This document shows, one piece after another, positions 1 through 7,782 of a DNA stretch of 64,000 bases. The translations under genes and the position numbers were made by a program. The first letter of the stretch is position 1. Each line of letters begins with the position of its first letter. Origin of the DNA: an uncultured Stenotrophomonas sp. (GTDB lineage Bacteria; Pseudomonadota; Gammaproteobacteria; Xanthomonadales; Xanthomonadaceae); contig NZ_CAMFIA010000006.1 of NCBI RefSeq assembly GCF_945952405.1, positions 62,001-126,000 on the forward strand, given 5' to 3'. Under the pieces are notes generated by a model. The model did not search any database, had not been told where the DNA came from, and saw only the letters and a list, made by a program, of their open reading frames with translations.

Positions 1-26
1 AGCGCGTCCCCCAACGCCGGGCCGTG

Positions 27-776
27 TTACCGGCCCGGCCCCATGCCGCGGTTCATCGCAATCGCCTGGGCCACGTTCTGGCCCAGCGGCAGGTTGCCTC
101 CCGCGGTATCCCGCACCAGCTCCAGCCGCAGCTGGTTGCTGGCCACCTGGCCGTCGCCCGTCAGGGCAATGCCCTGGCCGACGCTGCCGTTGCGTATCCA
201 TTGCTGCACCAGACCCTGGCCGTCCACCAGCAGCTGCAGGCGCAGCTGGTTGCCGTCCAGCACGGCGCTGGCAGACGCACCGGCCTGCTGCGCGCTGGCC
301 CCATGCGCGCCGTCAGCGGACAGCGAAGGCACGGCGCCATCGCGGACGGTCAGCGTGGTGACATTGCGCGCGGCATTGCCATCGCCGGCGACCTGCACGC
401 TCTGCACCAGTCCGCTGGCGTTGGCCAGGCCGCTGCTGTCGATGCTGCGACCGCGCGTGTCGGGCAGAGGGGCGTCGGCAGCGGTGACATGCACGCTGGG
501 CTGGAAGCTCAGCCTGGGGGTGCCGCCGCTACGGAAATCCATGCCCAGCGTCAACGCTCCCTGCAGCGCGGTGCCATTGCCCGCCTGCCATTGCGAGACC
601 ATGGTCACCCCGAACCAGGCCACGGTATTGCCACCCACGGTGTAGCGGCCGCGCATCAGGTTCAGTTCGGGGTCCGGGATCTCCTTCAGTCCGTGCCCGC
701 GGGCAGCCTCTGCAGCCTGCACGGGCAGGGCGGGAGCGGCCAGCAGCAGGACCATCATCAGGGCGTGGCGGCACAT
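27..776 (-). CDS. Secreted protein of unknown function in a Fap-like amyloid cluster
   Basis: A 249-residue protein with a clear signal peptide (MMVLLLAAPALPVQA, cleavage near AEA). I chose ATG 776 rather than longer in-frame starts because AAGGAG lies just upstream and the signal peptide then starts properly. The mature part has an N-terminal block (DPELNLMRGRYTVGGNTVAW) followed by G/N/A/S/Q-rich beta-type sequence with little hydrophobic structure. It is the last complete gene on the left of a minus-strand run with a C39-type peptidase and GASGNIGVN-repeat proteins. Inference: a surface or periplasmic accessory of amyloid assembly, analogous in position to late fap genes. I do not recognise a named family. 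A further downstream partner, such as a porin, may lie left of the window. Confidence 0.75.
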   Translation of the reverse strand: MCRHALMMVLLLAAPALPVQAAEAARGHGLKEIPDPELNLMRGRYTVGGNTVAWFGVTMVSQWQAGNGTALQGALTLGMDFRSGGTPRLSFQPSVHVTAADAPLPDTRGRSIDSSGLANASGLVQSVQVAGDGNAARNVTTLTVRDGAVPSLSADGAHGASAQQAGASASAVLDGNQLRLQLLVDGQGLVQQWIRNGSVGQGIALTGDGQVASNQLRLELVRDTAGGNLPLGQNVAQAIAMNRGMGPGR

Positions 777-790
777 GGTGGAGTTCTCCT

Positions 791-1495
791 TCAGAACAGG
801 TCGGCATGGCTGAAGCCGAAGTCGACCAGCTCGGCATCGGTGATCGGCCCCTGCCGCGCGTAGAGCGCGCGGGCACTGGGTCGTTCGCTGGGTTGCAGCA
901 GAACCGTGTTGCGATCGAAATCGCTGCCGATCACCACGAATACCGCCCGTGATGGCCATGCAGCAAGGAAGTCCGGCAGCGCCAGGCTGCGGTTGCCAAG
1001 GATCGGGTCGGCCACCTCGACCACGCCGTCGCGCACCTGCTTGAGCACCACGAAATGACGGAAGCCGCGCACGTCCATCAGCACCAGGCCGGGGACGCGA
1101 AGGCTGCGCAGGCGGGTTTCATCGATGCGGTAGCCGCGGCCGCGCATGCCCAGCGATTCCACATAGCGTTTGATGTCGAGCAGCGAGAAGCCGCGCTCGG
1201 CTACCAGCGACGGATCGGAGACCCCCATCATCCCTTCGATGACGGTCGCCTCGTCGGTGTCCAGGTGGTAGGCGTGGCGCAGGATGGTGGCCAGCGCCGC
1301 CGCGCCGCAGCTGTAGTCGGTGTGCTGCCGCACCACGTTGCGGTAGCGCCGCTCCTGCATGCTCTCCACCTTCTGCTGCAGCAGCGTGCCATTGGGAAGC
1401 ACATCGGCGAAGCGGACATCGCCGGCCCATGCCGAAGCGGTGCCCAGCAGCCACAGGCACACCAGCAGACGTAGCGGAAGACGGCGACCTATCAT
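791..1495 (-). CDS. C39-type cysteine peptidase, FapD-like
   Basis: A 234-residue protein with an N-terminal signal peptide (LLVCLWLLGTASAWAG). It has C39 peptidase features: the nucleophile in DYSCGAAALATIL (about residue 62), a catalytic histidine in FRHFVVLK, and the following VADPILG aspartate. Family knowledge: C39 domains cleave double-glycine leaders in bacteriocin ABC exporters. Stand-alone secreted C39 proteins also occur in the Pseudomonas fap amyloid operon (FapD), where they are required for fibre export. The neighbour upstream encodes a repeat protein resembling FapB/FapC, so an amyloid-processing role is the best inference. ATG 1495 has a GGAG Shine-Dalgarno. A strong hairpin (1516-1556) lies directly upstream and probably lowers its expression relative to the amyloid gene. 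Confidence 0.85.
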   Translation of the reverse strand: MIGRRLPLRLLVCLWLLGTASAWAGDVRFADVLPNGTLLQQKVESMQERRYRNVVRQHTDYSCGAAALATILRHAYHLDTDEATVIEGMMGVSDPSLVAERGFSLLDIKRYVESLGMRGRGYRIDETRLRSLRVPGLVLMDVRGFRHFVVLKQVRDGVVEVADPILGNRSLALPDFLAAWPSRAVFVVIGSDFDRNTVLLQPSERPSARALYARQGPITDAELVDFGFSHADLF

Positions 1496-1515
1496 CACGT
1501 TCTCCGGCAGCAGGA

Positions 1516-1556
1516 GGGAGCCCCTGTCCCAAGGGGGAGGAGGAACAGGGGCTCCC
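1516..1556 (-). terminator. 12-bp intercistronic hairpin between amyloid gene and C39 gene
   Basis: GGGAGCCCCTGT (1516-1527) and ACAGGGGCTCCC (1545-1556) are perfect inverted arms with a 17-nt loop. The hairpin lies between the stop of the repeat protein gene and the Shine-Dalgarno of the peptidase gene. There is no T-run, so it is more likely a partial terminator or 3'-end stabiliser that sets the ratio of structural protein to processing enzyme. Confidence 0.6.
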
Positions 1557-1594
1557 GGGAACCCGGCCATTGGCGGACGGCCGGGGTGTTGCGC

Positions 1595-2911
1595 TTACTC
1601 GCCGCTGCCGCCACCACCGCCGGTGCTGGGCTGGGCGACTGCCAGGGCCAGGCTGTTGGCCTGCAGGTTGCCGGTACCCGAGGCCACGTTCACGCCGATG
1701 TTGCCGGAGGCGCCGGAGAAGGCGCTGCCCGACAATGCCGAGGTGTTGGTGGCATCGACATTGACCCAGCGCGTGGTGCTGACCGTGCCGCTGAGGCTGG
1801 CGTACAGATCCGCCACGCCCAGTTCGACGAACTGGCTGGTGCCACTCTCACGCGTATCGAAGCCCAGGCCGCCCACCCCCGGCCGGTTGGGGTTCATCGT
1901 GGCGTTCTGGATCTCGTTGTCCAGGTCGATGTGGCCAGTGCTGTTGCCACCCGGATGCGGCAGTGCGCCGTTCCAGGTATCCAGGTAGTAATTGGCCATC
2001 TGGTAGGCATTGCCGGTGCCACGGTAGGTGCCGGCGCCATAGCCCAGGGTCAGGCCACTGACGCTGCCACGCATGCCGACCTGCACGGTGTCGGTGTAGG
2101 ACTTCACAAAGCCGGCGTTGCTGACCGTGTTGCCGGTGGACACCTGGTTGGAGCTGATGCTCGACTGCGCCACTGCCGTGGTCGCCACCGAGGCGGCGAG
2201 CGCGTTCTTCTGCTCGTTGTTGTTGCCCGACGCGATGTTCACGCCGATGTTGCCCGAGGCGCCGCCGAAGGCATTGCCACCGAGACTGGCCGCATTGGTC
2301 ACACCCGAGTTCTGGGTGACGTTGCCGAATCCGGCCTGGTTGACGAACACCTCGGCATCGGCCATGCCGAAGCTGAAGGAGGCATCGGCTGCCGACAGCG
2401 AGGCGGCGTTGTCCTGCGCGTTGTTGTCGCCGGATACCACGTTGAAGCCCAGGTTGCCGGATGCACCGGCGCCCACGCTGTCACCGATGGAGGCACGGTT
2501 GGTGACCAGGCTGTTGCTGGTGGCGTTGTTGCTGATCGACTGCCGGTTGTCGATCACCGCGATCGCCGCCGAGTCGAGGTCGATGTCACCGCTGATCGTC
2601 GGGTCACCCGAGAACCGGACATCGGTGCTCAGGCGCAGGTCCTTTTCCAGGTTCACATCCACGCCGTGGTTGTTCTTTTCCTTGCGTTCGTCGGCCTGGA
2701 TGGTGCTGTGCTTCTGCACGTTGGCGGTGACGGTGCGGTTGCGTACGTCGTTGTCGGTGTGGTTGTGGGTGTCGTTGCGGGTTTCGCTGACGGTGTGGTT
2801 GTGGTTGATGTTCGCGTTGGCGTTCTGGTTGTCCCAGCCATTGGCCGCAGCGGCGGTCGAGGCAGTGGCAATCGCCATGGCGAGCATGGTCCGTTTGACG
2901 GTCGCTTTCAT
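1595..2911 (-). CDS. Fap/adhesin-like repeat protein, candidate functional-amyloid subunit
   Basis: A 438-residue secreted protein with a signal peptide (TMLAMAIATASTAAAA) and an N/D/H/T-rich N-terminal segment (NANANINHNHTVSE). It has three imperfect copies of a repeat of the form ASL.G.AF.GASGNIGVN(V/I)ASG..N.Q.NALA, ending about residues 160-190, 220-255 and 395-435. The copies are separated by linkers and one tyrosine-rich insert. The composition (Asn, Gly, Ala, Ser, Gln rich, no long hydrophobic stretch) and repeat logic match FapB/FapC-type subunits and the 'heme utilization/adhesin' proteins so named in pseudomonads. Inference: the major fibre subunit exported and processed by the neighbouring products. 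ATG 2911 is used because the signal peptide begins there. The same reading frame extends upstream to 3049 with no credible leader. Confidence 0.8.
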   Translation of the reverse strand: MKATVKRTMLAMAIATASTAAAANGWDNQNANANINHNHTVSETRNDTHNHTDNDVRNRTVTANVQKHSTIQADERKEKNNHGVDVNLEKDLRLSTDVRFSGDPTISGDIDLDSAAIAVIDNRQSISNNATSNSLVTNRASIGDSVGAGASGNLGFNVVSGDNNAQDNAASLSAADASFSFGMADAEVFVNQAGFGNVTQNSGVTNAASLGGNAFGGASGNIGVNIASGNNNEQKNALAASVATTAVAQSSISSNQVSTGNTVSNAGFVKSYTDTVQVGMRGSVSGLTLGYGAGTYRGTGNAYQMANYYLDTWNGALPHPGGNSTGHIDLDNEIQNATMNPNRPGVGGLGFDTRESGTSQFVELGVADLYASLSGTVSTTRWVNVDATNTSALSGSAFSGASGNIGVNVASGTGNLQANSLALAVAQPSTGGGGGSGE

Positions 2912-2954
2912 GGTGCCCTCTCTCTCATCAGGTGGTGCATCGGTTGGGTGGTTG

Positions 2955-3572
2955 TCACGGGCGGTCCTGCACGACCAGGCCGAGTACGTTGGCCGTGTCA
3001 TTGCCGCTGCCCGCGATCTGATTGAGTTGCAGGACCCCGTCGAACCCACGCAGCGCGGTGCTGGCTACACCGGCGCTGCGGGTGCCGGTCGCAACGCCGC
3101 GACCGGCGCCGTCCCGCCCCCCTGCCAACGCGGAACCTTCGGCGGCCAGGGCCGTGTCGTCGGTTTCGCGTATGCCCTGTCTGGCCAGCGTCGCGCTGAC
3201 GACGTTGAGCGTCGTGTTGGCGATGCCGCTGGCCTGGTTGATCGAAGCAATGCCGCTGGCGCCGGCCAGCGCGTCACCGCCGATGTGCGCGGACGCCTCC
3301 ATCGGCAGCGAGCGCACGTGGTTTGCCGCTTGCAGTTGTTGCGTGTTGATCGCCACATCCGCGCGTTCGCCGTGGGCGATACCACGCAGATTGGCCTGCA
3401 GGTTGAGATCACCAGCCGCCTGGTTGACGGCGATGGCGCCGTTCGCGCCGGCAAGCGCCTGGCCGTCGATCCTTGCCACGTCGAGATAGGCCAGCATGCC
3501 GCTGTAGTCATCGGCAAGCACCATCACCGGCGCGGCACTGAGCGCCAGCAACAGCCAGCGCCACCGCTTCAC
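2955..3572 (-). CDS. Second Fap-like repeat protein, possible nucleator or minor subunit
   Basis: A 205-residue secreted protein with a signal peptide (WLLLALSAAPVMVLA). It has three degenerate motifs of the type ALAGANGAIAVNQAAGDLNLQ, ALAGASGIASINQASGIAN and LRGFDGVLQLNQIAGSGND. The recurring VNQ/INQ/LNQ-AxGxxN pattern resembles curli and Fap repeats. It is smaller than the downstream repeat protein, as FapB is smaller than FapC. It starts with GTG 3572, which overlaps the TGA of the upstream gene by four bases (GTGA), implying translational coupling. Inference: nucleator or minor subunit of the same fibre. Confidence 0.75.
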   Translation of the reverse strand: MKRWRWLLLALSAAPVMVLADDYSGMLAYLDVARIDGQALAGANGAIAVNQAAGDLNLQANLRGIAHGERADVAINTQQLQAANHVRSLPMEASAHIGGDALAGASGIASINQASGIANTTLNVVSATLARQGIRETDDTALAAEGSALAGGRDGAGRGVATGTRSAGVASTALRGFDGVLQLNQIAGSGNDTANVLGLVVQDRP

Positions 3573-4099
3573 TTGCCACCTGCCGGGGCCGGGCCCTGCA
3601 ATGGGAACTGCGCCAGTGCGCCGCGCACGGTATCGCCGATGCCGCGGGTGCTGTTGCCGACTGCACCGAGGGGTCCGCCCAGCGCCGCGCCAAGGGCGCC
3701 GCCGGTCATGCCGTCACCGTTGCGACCCAGCGTGCCGCCCAGCACCTGCTGTGTCACGCGCTCGACCGTGGTGCCTCCGGGGGCCGCCAGCGTGGTCGCG
3801 CGACCCGCGCCCATGCCGGCGTAATCCTCGTCACTCAGCTCATCCATCCCGTTCGCGGTGGTACCCGCGCCGAGGGCGGCGGCGATTTCGCGCTGCGGTT
3901 TCGGATCGGCAATCAGGGCCACGCCGGGAGGCGCCATGCGGTACGCCGGGCGCGCGGACACATCGCGCAACAGGACGATTTCGCCCGGTTGCGCCTTCAC
4001 CCCCTGGCGCGCGCCGGAGGCGGATGCGCCCAGGGTAACGACCAGCAGGGCCAGTGCCGGTGATACCGCTAGGCCGCGAATCAGGGTGGAGCCGTCCAT
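3569..4099 (-). CDS. First gene of the sigma-54-driven amyloid cluster, function unknown
   Basis: A 176-residue protein with an N-terminal signal peptide or anchor (VSPALALLVVTLGASASG). A hydrophilic middle (QPGEIVLLRDVSARPAYRM) is followed by a Gly/Ala-rich tail (GGALGAALGGPLGAVGN). I do not recognise the family; the Gly-rich tail resembles Gly-zipper membrane segments. It is the promoter-proximal gene: a strong sigma-54 promoter lies about 35 bp upstream, and its stop overlaps the start of the next gene. Role inferred only from position. Confidence 0.7.
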   Translation of the reverse strand: MDGSTLIRGLAVSPALALLVVTLGASASGARQGVKAQPGEIVLLRDVSARPAYRMAPPGVALIADPKPQREIAAALGAGTTANGMDELSDEDYAGMGAGRATTLAAPGGTTVERVTQQVLGGTLGRNGDGMTGGALGAALGGPLGAVGNSTRGIGDTVRGALAQFPLQGPAPAGGK

Positions 4100-4132
4100 G
4101 CCGTTCTCCCGCGATGGGTGCGGCGGAACTAC

Positions 4133-4147
4133 GCATCAACCGTGCCA
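4133..4147 (-). promoter_or_regulatory. Sigma-54 (RpoN) -24/-12 promoter of the amyloid cluster
   Basis: On the minus strand the sequence reads TGGCACGGTTGATGC. GG and GC are separated by exactly ten bases, and the match to the consensus TGGCACG-N4-TTGC is near perfect (ATGC instead of TTGC). Predicted initiation about 12 bp downstream leaves a leader of roughly 20 nt before ATG 4099. The adjacent divergent gene encodes a sigma-54 activator. Confidence 0.85.
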
Positions 4148-4209
4148 ACCCGCGGAGGCCCGTCTGCCGGTGCCGGCGCCCGGGGCAGGGCGGCGCGCTG
4201 CTGCCCGGG

Positions 4210-4300
4210 TGTTACAGCAGCGTTGGGAAATTGTTGGGATTCCGAAGCGGCAGGCGCCGCAGGGCAAGGCGCCCGGCCGACTGTTGCATTGCTGTTACAG
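4210..4300. promoter_or_regulatory. Candidate upstream activator sites for the sigma-54 activator
   Basis: TGTTACAG occurs twice (4210-4217 and 4293-4300), 83 bp apart. GTTGGGA is repeated 11 bp apart (4222 and 4233). The sites lie about 60 to 150 bp upstream of the -24 element, the usual enhancer distance for bEBPs. Binding is inferred, not shown. Confidence 0.4.
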
Positions 4301-4494
4301 GGGCAGGCGCGCACTGCAACGGTGCCACTTCAGCAACGGTTTTCTTGACGCGCTGCTCATTGCACCAGCGTTTATCGCAGCGCTAGGATCCGCCCAGCAA
4401 AGGCCGCCGCGGTGGCCGTGGAAGTCCCGGCGGAGGGCGGCACGCCGGTGACGGGAACAAGGCCCGCCGTCGGTGTCCGGATGCTGGGGGAAGC

Positions 4495-5850
4495 ATGGCG
4501 GCGGTCCCGGAGGCTTCTACATCACGGTGCGTGCTGTGGTTCGGCGAACCGGCGGCGAGCGAGCGCAGTGCGCTGGCGGCCGCAGGCTGGTACGTGCGCA
4601 GCATCCAACCCGATCCGGCGATGGCGATCGGCCTGCGCGGCCGTGATCGATTGCTCGCCGTGCTCGATCTGCGCCACCTCGATGCAGCAGCATTGCAGCT
4701 GCTAGCGCCGTGGATCGAACAGCACCAGCACCTGCCCTGGCTGGCGGTACTGCCACCGGGTGCGGGGCCGACACCGGCGGCCTGGTCGCCACTGCTGCAG
4801 CGCTGCCTGGCACGGTTCACGCTGCCGTTCGGCCTGCAGGACCTGGTGGTTGCGATGCGCCGGCAGTTCGATGCCGATGATCCTCCTGCCGACGAGGCGT
4901 GCGCCGGGCAAGGGCCTCGCGCGTTGATCGGCGAGAGCCCGGCCCTGCATGCGGTGCGCACGGTGCTTCACAAGTTCGCCCCGGTCGAACTGCCGGTCCT
5001 GGTCACCGGCGAAACCGGCACCGGCAAGGAACTGGCCGCGCACGCACTGCACGCGCTGTCGGGACGCGCAGGCAAGCCGTTCTTCGCGGTCAACTGTGGC
5101 GCGATCCCGGCCAACCTGGTGCAGTCGGAGCTGTTCGGCCACGAGCGCGGATCGTTCACCGGTGCGGACAAGCGCCAGATCGGCGTGTTCGAATCCGCAC
5201 ACGGTGGCACTGTCTTCCTCGATGAAGTGGGCGACCTGCCCCCCGAAGCGCAGACCACGCTGCTGCGGGTGCTGCAGGAAGGCACCTTCGAGCGCGTCGG
5301 TAGCAGCCAGCCGCTGCGCGCCGACGTGCGCGTGCTCGCTGCCACCCACGTCGAACTGGAGCATGCGGTGGCACAGGGGCGCTTCCGCAGCGATCTGTAC
5401 TACCGGCTCAACGTGCTGCGCGTGCCGATGCCACCGCTGCGCGAACGCGGCGCCGACGTGCAGCTGCTGGCCGAACATTTCCTGGGCTGCTTCCGCCGCC
5501 GCCACAGCGTTCGTGCGCGCGGATTCTCGCCAGCGGCGCTGCAGGCCATGCGCCGCTTCGACTGGCCGGGCAACGTCCGTGAACTGCTGAACCGCGTGCA
5601 GCGGGCGGCGATCATGGCCGAAGGCGAGCTGATCAGTGAGCGCGACCTCGAACTGGGGGCCCCGCAGACAGCGCCGGCCGGGGCGATGCTGCACGACGCC
5701 CGCGGCCAGGCCGAGCGCGATGTGCTGCTGCAGACGCTGCGTCAGACCGGCTACAACGTATCCGAGTGCGCGCGGCAGATGCAGATCTCGCGGGTGACGG
5801 TGTACCGGCTGTGCCGCAAGCACCGGTTGCAGCTGCCGGCGCAGCGCTGA
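4495..5850 (+). CDS. Sigma-54-dependent activator (VpsR/FleQ-like) with Fis HTH
   Basis: A 451-residue bacterial enhancer-binding protein. Residues 1-130 form a receiver-like domain without a clear phospho-acceptor aspartate, as in VpsR/FleQ-type regulators. The central AAA+ domain has Walker A GETGTGKE (about 175), the sigma-54 contact loop as GSFTGA (GAFTGA in most homologues), and Walker B GGTVFLDEVGDL. It also has the VRELLNRVQRAAI sensor region. The C-terminal Fis-type helix-turn-helix reads NVSECARQMQISRVTVYRL. It is transcribed divergently from a gene run with a sigma-54 promoter, so it is the obvious local activator. Family knowledge: VpsR and FleQ respond to c-di-GMP and control biofilm matrix; c-di-GMP control here is inference. 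GGGGG four bases before ATG supports the start. Confidence 0.9.
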   Translation: MAAVPEASTSRCVLWFGEPAASERSALAAAGWYVRSIQPDPAMAIGLRGRDRLLAVLDLRHLDAAALQLLAPWIEQHQHLPWLAVLPPGAGPTPAAWSPLLQRCLARFTLPFGLQDLVVAMRRQFDADDPPADEACAGQGPRALIGESPALHAVRTVLHKFAPVELPVLVTGETGTGKELAAHALHALSGRAGKPFFAVNCGAIPANLVQSELFGHERGSFTGADKRQIGVFESAHGGTVFLDEVGDLPPEAQTTLLRVLQEGTFERVGSSQPLRADVRVLAATHVELEHAVAQGRFRSDLYYRLNVLRVPMPPLRERGADVQLLAEHFLGCFRRRHSVRARGFSPAALQAMRRFDWPGNVRELLNRVQRAAIMAEGELISERDLELGAPQTAPAGAMLHDARGQAERDVLLQTLRQTGYNVSECARQMQISRVTVYRLCRKHRLQLPAQR

Positions 5851-5918
5851 GCCGGGTTGACGCGCCGCCCGGGGCCACCCACGCTTGGGCCAACGCCCCT
5901 TGGACCGCGACGCGCGCG

Positions 5919-6383
5919 ATGAACCAGAGCCCCGAACTGCTGCGCCGCCTGCTGCGCGCCAAGGACGCGATGGACCGCGCCAGCCACGAGGCGTGGCCGG
6001 TGGCCCGCCTGGCTGCGGTCAGCGCGGTGTCCGCCGCGCACTTCGCACGCTCGTTCAAGCAGGCCTTCGGGCTGCCGCCGCACCGCTATCTGCTGAGTCG
6101 CCGCATCGAGCGCGCGGTGGCACTGCTTCGTGAAACCGACCTGCCGGTCACCGACATTGCCGCACAGACCGGATGGGCCAGCCTGGGTACCTTCGGGCGG
6201 ATCTTCCGAGACATCACCGGCGACAGCCCGGGCAACGTGCGCGAGCGCGAGCGCGCCGGGCATGCGGCGGTGCCAGGGCCGGTGCCCGAGTGCCATGCGC
6301 GGGCGGCCCTGCGCCCGGATCTCAACATCGCAGTTTTGGAGAAGCGCCGCCGCGCTGTGGCAGCTAACGTAGACCCCACCTGA
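5919..6383 (+). CDS. AraC-family transcriptional regulator, DNA-binding domain only
   Basis: A 154-residue protein made almost entirely of an AraC/XylS double helix-turn-helix. The first HTH is WPVARLAAVSAVSAAHFARSF; the second is LPVTDIAAQTGWASLGTFGR, followed by the typical FRDITGDSPGNVR. There is no effector-binding cupin domain. ATG 5919 was preferred over upstream in-frame starts that lie inside the activator gene. It is followed 10 bp later by a VOC-family gene with its own AAGGAGG, a pairing common in Xanthomonadaceae. Likely an operon regulator; ligand unknown. Confidence 0.85.
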   Translation: MNQSPELLRRLLRAKDAMDRASHEAWPVARLAAVSAVSAAHFARSFKQAFGLPPHRYLLSRRIERAVALLRETDLPVTDIAAQTGWASLGTFGRIFRDITGDSPGNVRERERAGHAAVPGPVPECHARAALRPDLNIAVLEKRRRAVAANVDPT

Positions 6384-6393
6384 AGGAGGTCCC

Positions 6394-6819
6394 ATGACGA
6401 ATACGGTGAATACGGTCGGGCTGTATGTGCGCGACCAGGATGAAGCGCTGGCGTTCTACGTCGATGCACTGGGTTTCGAGGTGCACACTGACGTGCGCAA
6501 TGGCAGCTACCGCTGGCTGACCGTGCGCAGCCCTGCACAGGAGGGGCTGCAACTGGGCCTGTTCGTGCCCGGTCCGCCGACCCATGATGCGGCCACGGCG
6601 CAGGCGCTGCAGCAGCTGGTGGCCAAGGGCGCGATGCCGCCGCTGGTGCTGGCGGTGGAGGATTGCCGGGCGCGCTACCTGGAATGGCAGGCGAAAGGGG
6701 TCGAGTTCACCCAGGAACCGATCGAGCGGTTCGGTGCCATCGATGCCGGATTCCGTGACCCGTCGGGCAATGGCTGGAAGATGATCGAGGCCCGTTCCGA
6801 GGCGAGGCGGCGCGCATGA
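6394..6819 (+). CDS. VOC superfamily (glyoxalase/bleomycin resistance-like) protein
   Basis: A 141-residue protein with the paired beta-alpha-beta-beta-beta modules of the vicinal oxygen chelate fold. The first begins NTVGLYVRDQDEALAFYVDALGFEV; the second is MPPLVLAVEDCRARYLEWQAKG, ending IDAGFRDPSGNGWKMIE with the usual C-terminal metal-ligand region. An ideal GAAGGAGG lies upstream of ATG 6394. The small membrane protein gene downstream overlaps its stop (ATGA). The substrate cannot be deduced. Confidence 0.88.
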   Translation: MTNTVNTVGLYVRDQDEALAFYVDALGFEVHTDVRNGSYRWLTVRSPAQEGLQLGLFVPGPPTHDAATAQALQQLVAKGAMPPLVLAVEDCRARYLEWQAKGVEFTQEPIERFGAIDAGFRDPSGNGWKMIEARSEARRRA

Positions 6820-7046
6820 ATCGCGGCCACTGGGCGCGTCCGGTCCACCGCTGGACCTCGATCGTGTTCACCCTGGCGGTGATCGTCAATTTCGTGGCGC
6901 GCGCTATGGGGCAGGGCGAGCCCGCTGCGTGGATCACCTATTCGCCACTGCCGCCCCTGTTCCTGCAGCTGTTCACCGGGCTGTATCTGTTCGCGCTGCA
7001 CTACGCCGGCAGGCGCCGCAGCGCCGTTGCGGGCGCTGCGGGGTGA
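6816..7046 (+). CDS. Small two-helix membrane protein
   Basis: A 76-residue protein with two predicted transmembrane helices (IVFTLAVIVNFVARAM and PPLFLQLFTGLYLFALHYA) and a basic C-terminus. Its ATG overlaps the VOC gene stop by four bases, so it is translationally coupled. No family recognised. Confidence 0.75.
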   Translation: MNRGHWARPVHRWTSIVFTLAVIVNFVARAMGQGEPAAWITYSPLPPLFLQLFTGLYLFALHYAGRRRSAVAGAAG

Positions 7047-7053
7047 CCCGGCT

Positions 7054-7749
7054 TCAGGCGACAGCGTCGGCCGTATAGGCGGCAAGCAGGGCCGGAAGGT
7101 CCTGCATGCGCTGGAAGATCACCTGCGCGCCGGCAGCGCGCAGGGCTTCCGGCGTGCTGTGGTGCGGGCCGCCCTCGCTGAAGCCGAACACGGTGGCACC
7201 CGCCGCCACCCCGGCGGTCGCGCCGGTCACGGTATCCTCGATCACCGCGCAGCGCCGGGGGTCTACGCCCAGCGCTGCGGCCGCCGCCAGGTAGACGTCC
7301 GGATGCGGCTTGGTGTTTGGCATGTCCTGGCCGCTGAATACATGGCCCTGGAAGGCATCGAGGATGCCGACCTTGCCCAGCTGCAGCTTCACCTTGTGCA
7401 GGTCGGCACCCGAGGCGCAGGCAATCCTGCCGTGGGTGGCCAGGGCGATCGCACGAACGGCCTCGGGCGCCCCCTGGATCGCTTCGAGGTCACGCTCCAG
7501 TGCCACGTTGCGCTGCTGGCGGAAGTCTTCCAGCCATTCCTCGGTGAACGGTTTGCCGGTGCGCTCTTCGATCAATCCGGCCAGATGGGCCACCGACTGG
7601 CCGAGGAAGACCTCGCCGGCCTGTGCCGGGGTCAACGGCCAGCCACGTTCGGTCAGCATTTCCGAGAGCACGCGGGCCACCAGCGGCTCGGAATCGACCA
7701 GCACGCCATCGCAGTCGAACAGCACGGCATCGAAAGGAAAACGGGACAT
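7054..7749 (-). CDS. HAD-superfamily phosphatase (beta-phosphoglucomutase-like subfamily)
   Basis: A 231-residue HAD hydrolase with all four motifs. Motif I is DAVLFDCDGVLVDSEP (nucleophile and acid/base aspartates); motif II is the serine/threonine region ACASGAD; the motif III lysine is in NTKPHPDVYL; motif IV is CAVIEDTVTGATAG. The helical C1 cap lies between motifs I and II, as in YieH/GS1-type sugar phosphatases. ATG 7749 has AAGGAG six bases upstream; an in-frame TTG one codon earlier is too close to that site. It stands alone, convergent with the upstream operon. Substrate unknown, probably a small sugar phosphate. Confidence 0.9.
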   Translation of the reverse strand: MSRFPFDAVLFDCDGVLVDSEPLVARVLSEMLTERGWPLTPAQAGEVFLGQSVAHLAGLIEERTGKPFTEEWLEDFRQQRNVALERDLEAIQGAPEAVRAIALATHGRIACASGADLHKVKLQLGKVGILDAFQGHVFSGQDMPNTKPHPDVYLAAAAALGVDPRRCAVIEDTVTGATAGVAAGATVFGFSEGGPHHSTPEALRAAGAQVIFQRMQDLPALLAAYTADAVA

Positions 7750-7782
7750 CAACAGCTCCTTGCTACAACAGTACGAGACTAA

